Assembly: GCA_002964805.2 (NCBI GenBank)
Contig: PUDQ02000020.1
Location: forward strand, 806,001-870,000
DNA from: Trametes villosa
Lineage: Eukaryota > Basidiomycota > Agaricomycetes > Polyporales > Polyporaceae
Reading direction: 5' to 3'
Length of the DNA stretch: 64,000 nucleotides
Each line of letters begins with the position of its first letter. The first letter of the stretch is position 1. The notes under the pieces were generated by a model that was not told the DNA's origin, did no database searches, and saw only the letters and a list, made by a program, of their open reading frames with translations. The position numbers and the translations under genes are program-made. Positions 59,006 through 64,000 of the stretch are shown here, piece by piece.

Positions 59006-59591
59006 CTAGAGAAAGTTATTAGATTGCACAGTGCATAGAGGATTAGTACCTTGCGAGGTGCAGAGTGTGTGTGGAAGCCCGTCTAAGCCTCAAATGAGTA
59101 CTATGAGTCGTGCGCGTGAGTCTTGAAGCTTGAATCTTGAAGCTCGAAGCTCGAAGCTCGAGGCCTGATGGTGTACGCCGGGAGAGTGCTTACGGGAGGG
59201 CGCTAGACCGAGCGCGAGCGATAGTGCCACGTGGCCTGGGCGGTAGTAGGCGGCAGTACTGTATGCGTGTCTCACTGTCACTATCAGCGCTCTCTGCTCT
59301 TCAATATTCGACTCGGAGGTCCTGACTGGATCCTGCGGTTCTTTCCTGCTCGTGATTGGTAAGTCACACAGTGGTACCGGTATGTATGATTCCTATCAAC
59401 TCACTCGGACTCTGCCGTGTCTCCAACAGCGCTCAACTGACTAGTACGAACAACGACCGCGCCCCCTTCAGATTTTCCTGAAATCCACACCCCACTTGCA
59501 TGTGAACTCTTGACGAAACCCGCCGCTCTGCCAGCATAGCCCCTTCGACCCTCTGTCTCTTACATGTGAATTACTCCCGAGTATCATCGTG
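59006..59591. other. Upstream of PP2C-like gene 3
   Basis: No supported gene. A run of four CTTGAAGCT/CTCGAAGCT-like 7-10 base repeats lies at 59,123-59,163. Confidence 0.5.
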
Positions 59592-61002
59592 ATGGCTAGT
59601 TCCAGGTTAGACGCAGCTCGGCAAAATCTCATTGAGGCCTTTCGAACCAGCAAGTGGACGTCCCCAACGGTGCACTCCGTCACGTTCCAGCCTTTGGAAC
59701 CCAGCGCCAATGCAGACCGAATAGCGGTAAAACGGTATAACATTCTCGGTCAGCGTTGGCTTATCCTGGTCCTCTGCGATGGTAAGCTAGTCGTACCGCG
59801 CGACAGCATACGGTTGTTGACAGCAATTCGATCACAGGCCATGGCGGGACGCGGACGTCGGATTACACTTCGGAGCTGCTTCCGCCACGCCTCTATGGCG
59901 CTCTCGAGCATGTCATCAAGAGGCAACTCGGAGGGCGCGTGGACCGCACCAACTATCGGAGGGCGGGTCCTCTGATTGTTACCATGCTGAAGGATGAGAT
60001 ATTCAGGTTTGACCGGAGGATAGGAAGGGCGGTCGAGACCGTCTGCCCCGAGCCTCACAAACTGAGCAAGGAGGCGTCGCTACGCCTCATCGACCAACAC
60101 ACCGAGGTGATCGAGCGGGCGTTTCAGGGCACGACACTGTCTATGGCTATCGTTAACCTGGAACATCATCTCATGTGGGCAGCCGGAGTCGGAGACTCGA
60201 CAATCGGTAAGCAGTCGCACGCACGATCACAGAGGAAGAATGCTCACGGACGCACAGCCTTATCTACGATTGACCGCCACGGTGTGCGGCGGGCAGAGCG
60301 GCTCTGCGAGCTACATAACTTCAAGAATCCCAAGGAGTATTACACTACGGTCATGTCTCACACGTCCTTCGAGAAAGACATAGTCGACAGTGACAACCGC
60401 CTTCTGGGCTGGCTTGAGCCGTCTCGCGGTGAGTAGTATGGTGCTTCCAGGCCTCTGAAAGGTGCTCATTCCGTATATCATCAATAGCTATCGGAGACTT
60501 TCCCTTGAAGATGAACCCGCTATACCTGCGCCACATCTTCCAGTACATCACCTACAAGGGCTCGCCATCGTCGTGTCTCCTCGACCGCGTTATTACCCCA
60601 CCCTACGTCACCGCCGAGCCATCCGTCCGCTTTATCGACCTAGAGCCCGTGTGGCGTCAAGATCCCACCCTTCTCCTCTTCTCGGACGGGGTTGACCTCA
60701 TCGTCGACGGCTGTTTCGTGTTCACTCCCGAGGTCCACAGTGGGATTAGCGCGCTAGACGTTGTTCCTGCGCTGCTATCCGATGTCGTGGATCCCCGCGC
60801 CGAAGCAGCTCTTGGCCACGGCATTGAGCCTGGATGGAGCTGTGCTACGAGTAACATGGCCGTTGACATCCTCGGGAACTTGCTTGGCGGCACCAACGCA
60901 GCGAGGTTGGAGATGGTGATGGATCGCCACCGCTTGAGAGCGGCGGACCCCATCTTCTACATCGATGACACCACCCTTATTGTTGCTCGTCTAGCAACTT
61001 GA
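59592..61002 (+). CDS. PP2C/PDP-like phosphatase 3
   Basis: Exons 59592-59781, 59838-60206, 60258-60428 and 60488-61002; 414 residues, exon by exon the same size as gene 2. Motifs: SANADRIAVKRY, LVLCDGHGGTRTSDY, FQGTTLSMAIV, AAGVGDSTI, AIGDFPLKM, LLLFSDGVDLIV, GNLLGGTN and YIDDTTLIVARL. It keeps DGH, GDS, IGD, SDG and the final Asp, so of the four it is the best candidate for an active phosphatase. Only the Glu of the N-terminal EDR block is replaced (ADR). No signal or membrane segment. It sits 327 bases upstream of gene 4 in tandem. Confidence 0.93.
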
Positions 61003-61329
61003 CTTTGTGGTTCCTACTTACTTCATGAGTGTCACTACTGATGCGGTCGACCAAGACAATCTACGTCTATTGTCCCTAGCGAAATTCGATTATGTTCAGA
61101 CAGAAGCCGGCTTCAAGCCTTAGCCTCACGGCGCTAGGAGGCGATAAGCAAATAATCTTCGCGCCTCGGCATTTGTTACATAGGGCCAACTCCCAGCGGG
61201 CGCCCTCGGGCGCTGATCTCTTCCGAATGTTTGAGTTTGGGCGTTAGGGAGTTGTGACCCGAGGCGATATGTGGATTCGGCCATCCGACCGAGAGAGACG
61301 TACTCTTCCTCCACTCCCATCGTGTCAAC
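61003..61329. other. Spacer between tandem PP2C-like genes
   Basis: 327 bases; no gene seen. Confidence 0.6.
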
Positions 61330-62764
61330 ATGCCTGAATACTTTGATACCGCTAGCAGGGAGTACAAAGCACGCTACAAAATTGGTCAAGGCTACGTTGG
61401 GACGCTGTCTCGCAGTCTGTGCGTCCACACGATCTCGTTCCAGCCTCGCGGCCCCGACAGAAATAATGACCGCGTGGTTACGGAGACTTGGGAGATCAAC
61501 GGCCAGCTCTACCTCTTCCTTGCGGTCTTCGATGGTATGGCGGTCGGACAATGTGTGCATTTTCAGGGATACCTCACTGACCGTATCGTTCGCAGGCCAC
61601 TTCGGTTCGAGAAATGTGGCGTATACCGAAAAGGCGCTTCCTGCAAGGCTTCAGAGGAAGCTTCGTATCTACATCAACAGCATTGGTGGCCGGCTGGACC
61701 GCAGCAACATTTCGCAGTATCACTCCAAGGTCACCAGACTGTTGAAGCACGAGATCGAGAAGTTCGATAAGGACCTCGGAAACGCGGTACGCGAGATCTG
61801 TCCTTGTCCTCAAGAGTTGTCAGAAGAGCAAGCCCGGCGTCTCGTTGAAGAACATCGCGATGTCCTCGAGCACGCATTTGGCGGCACCACCATGGCGTTC
61901 GCGTTGGTCAGTGTTGATCAGCGCTTTATGTGGGCCGCTGGCGTTGGTGACTCGAGCGTCGGTACGTGTTCGCGGTCATATCATTACCCGTATCTGCGCT
62001 CATCGACTATACTAGGGCTTTCCACCATCGACCGCGACGGGAAAGCGCACTCACAGAGGCTCTGTGAGATGCATACATTCAAGGACCCTCGAGAATATTT
62101 CCGCGCCACCATGGCCCACCCCGCAGTCGAACAGCCGCTCTTCGATTGGGAGGATCGTATCCTAGGCTGGATGTCAGTCGCTCGTGGTAAGACTGCCCTA
62201 TAATCTGCGGCAGGCCAACTCTGACGGTGCTTACTAGCCATTGGAGACTTTGCACTCAAGTTGCCTGTTTCCTATCTCACGCATCTCTTCCGCTACTTGC
62301 CAGGCGTCGACAACTATCCCCTCGAGGACTACATTCCTAAACTCCGGACGCCACCATACATCATCGCTGAACCATCAGTTCAATACACAGACCTTCGTCC
62401 TCTGTGGCGTCCGGATACCAAGGTCTTTTTGTTCACCGACGGCGTGGACTGTCTGGTCGATGGCTGGCTTGTGTTCAAGCCCAGAGAACATAGTGGCGCC
62501 GACCCCGTTGATGTGGTCTCCGCGCTCCTCGCCGACCAAATTGACCCACGAATTGAAGACATCCTTGGCCACAAGGTGATTCCGACGTGGAGCGGCCCGG
62601 AGAACAATCGTGCCACGGATGTCCTGGGCAACCTGCTCGGAGGTACGGATGTCGAGAGGCTGGAGAAGGTGACGGACATGGATCTCCTGGACAACGACGC
62701 CACGGACTGGCCGTTCCACGTCGATGATACGTCTATCGTCGTGTGGCATACCACAGATAAGTAG
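61330..62764 (+). CDS. PP2C/PDP-like phosphatase 4
   Basis: Exons 61330-61534, 61596-61961, 62016-62186 and 62238-62764; 422 residues. Intron positions match genes 1-3, but sequence is the most divergent of the active-looking members. Motifs: RNNDRVVTETW, FLAVFDGHFGSRN, FGGTTMAFALV, AAGVGDSSV, AIGDFALKL, FLFTDGVDCLV and HVDDTSIVVWHT. Metal-site residues DGH, GDS, IGD, TDG and DDT are kept. The N-terminus (MPEYFDTASREYKARYKIGQ) differs from the MSDPRLNSAR/MASSRLDAAR start of genes 2 and 3, and the C-terminus is slightly longer (ending TTDK). Activity is inferred from the retained residues only. Confidence 0.92.
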
Positions 62765-63529
62765 CACCCGTTTTGCGCTCGTACCATCGCCCTGCGTTCG
62801 GCGGCATCCTGGTCTTCTCGAGCCTGTGTAAGTGTTTTGATAGAGCCTTGTTTCGCGCTGGAGTGTGTGTATACATAGTACCTCCCACGACCGTTCTCAG
62901 GGAGAAATGTGTCGTGCAATGAGAGCATAGTTCACGGGGTATATTCCTTGACCCTCGCGCTGGGTCCGGTGCAGTATCATCCCAGAGTCCCCAGGATGAC
63001 TTCGCCGATGTAGTGAAAGCATGATCATGAGTGACCTTGCGCTTTCCGAGGATAGCTGCATGAACATATCCATATCATCATGTACATAGGTGTAGTCACA
63101 GCATATACATGGTCTCGCAGTAGTACCGTCCTGATCCAAAACGACATACTACGGGTGTCGAGCATAGGTCGATGCAAGTATACGTCGGGTAGCATGATGA
63201 TGGCAGAGCTGCCAGTGTTTGCGACGTAGGAAGTGGAGTGCATGAGTGGAACATAGGTAGAAGAGATGTTTGAAGTGAGGAAGTCTTGCATGGTAAAGGA
63301 GGGCATGGCATAGATAGTCACAAGCCGGCGAAAGTTCAGGATGAGAGAGATCGCGAACACAGGGCATCTGGGTAGCTTGATGACACGGGGACGAAGCCGG
63401 CCACCACTCGAATGCGTGCGCTATGCAACAGCTTGACCCAGGGATAGTATCCTGTCGGAGGTAATAGACGTCAACGAACATAATTGGAGAGGTTGAGGCG
63501 GATCAAACGCACGTGTGGGGTGAGCGGAC
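62765..63529. other. Intergenic between convergent genes
   Basis: No supported gene; AT-richer than its surroundings and probably 3' UTR sequence of both neighbours. Confidence 0.55.
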
Positions 63530-64000
63530 TCAGCGATATCTTCGATCGACCTCTCGCTCTCGATCGCGCTCTCGCTCTCGCTCTCGCTCTCGCTCTCGCT
63601 CTCGCTGATCTCGCTGCTCCGGCTGCCCTTCAGATATGGCCCTAGGCCTGGTGTCATACTGCGGGGCGCTAGAGCGCGGGAGTGCATCGGACCCCCTCCG
63701 GGTCTCGTATAGGCCGGGCGTTACAAGGCCGCTGTTCGTGCTCGCGTAGCCCCCGCCCTCGCTAGGGTAGGGCCTGCGTACGGGGGGAGAGACTCCCTGG
63801 GAGCTGCTCGCCGAGGTGCTTGGAGGGCCACTGGAGCCGTAGTAGAGGGTAGAGGGGGGAGATATACCGGGCGTTGAGTATGGACTGCGCGCATCGGGCA
63901 GCGCCCTCGAATTGGCTGCCATGCCTCCATACTGGCGCTGGGAGTCCCTGTTGATCGCCCGCGGGTCATGCGAGTTGGAGCTGCTGCCGTAGGGTGTAGA
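63530..64000 (-). CDS. C-terminus of a Ser/Pro/Arg-rich protein, partial
   Basis: Open from the window edge to a TGA at 63,530-63,532, 156 codons. It reads SNSHDPRAINRDSQRQYGGM, then SPYSTPGISPPSTLYYGSSG and PRAISEGQPEQRDQ, and ends in an Arg-Glu dipeptide run and DRREVDRRYR-like sequence. Low-complexity and probably disordered. The start and any domains lie beyond 64,000, so no function can be assigned. Confidence 0.65.
   Translation of the reverse strand, partial: STPYGSSSNSHDPRAINRDSQRQYGGMAANSRALPDARSPYSTPGISPPSTLYYGSSGPPSTSASSSQGVSPPVRRPYPSEGGGYASTNSGLVTPGLYETRRGSDALPRSSAPQYDTRPRAISEGQPEQRDQRERERERERERERDREREVDRRYR
63547..63606. repeat. CTCTCG hexanucleotide microsatellite
   Basis: About eight units of CTCTCG/CTCGCT. 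It lies in frame in the partial gene, where it encodes alternating Arg and Glu, so length changes by whole units would not shift the frame. Confidence 0.85.

Noticed and set aside
1..64000. CRISPR array, operons or ribosome binding sites
   Set aside because: Spliceosomal introns and fungal gene structure throughout; no regularly spaced direct repeats of that kind.

Overview
The window is nuclear DNA from a filamentous basidiomycete, most likely a wood-decay agaricomycete of polypore type. The evidence is GC-rich genes broken by many 45-70 base GT-AG introns, a secreted GH7 cellobiohydrolase, a fungus-specific DUF6593 gene, and tRNA genes with short introns after the anticodon. I rebuilt the gene models by hand from splice signals and reading-frame continuity. 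In every multi-exon model given as a CDS the summed exon length is a multiple of three.

Layout. 0-3.2 kb: one copy of an inverted segmental duplication, carrying an intact DUF6593 gene. 3.2-3.7 kb: a small non-autonomous transposon with long terminal inverted repeats and an 8-base target duplication. 3.8 kb: tRNA-Tyr. 4.4-8 kb: a presumed mitochondrial protein and the GH7 cellulase. 9.2-17.1 kb: a casein kinase I with a Cys-Cys tail, a DsbA/FrnE-like oxidoreductase and a Frag1/Sfk1 membrane protein. 17.1-21.5 kb: gene-poor, holding a second inverted-repeat structure and the decayed second copy of the DUF6593 block. 21.5-30.3 kb: an alpha/beta hydrolase, a small membrane protein, tRNA-Val, VPS51, a double DUF427 protein and a large charged nuclear protein. 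30.7-42.4 kb: a PP2C-like protein with degenerate active-site positions, a large PPR-like protein, ribosomal protein P0 (with a candidate intronic snoRNA), the HEN1 small-RNA methyltransferase, V-ATPase subunit e and CYP51. 42.9-52 kb: an organellar-type RNB exoribonuclease, a nucleolar-type zinc-finger protein, an STK16-type kinase and a C3HC zinc-finger (NIPA/Rsm1) protein. 52.5-62.8 kb: three further PP2C-like genes, with a low-complexity gene and a decayed gene between them. A Pro/Ser/Arg-rich gene runs off the right edge.

Most genes are unlinked housekeeping functions: sterol synthesis, vacuolar acidification, Golgi tethering, organellar RNA turnover, translation and small-RNA stability. 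The accessory signal lies in four places. First, a four-member PP2C/PDP-like family with conserved intron positions, one member of which has lost most catalytic residues. Second, the inverted DUF6593 duplication. Third, the MITE. Fourth, the degenerating 54-59 kb interval.
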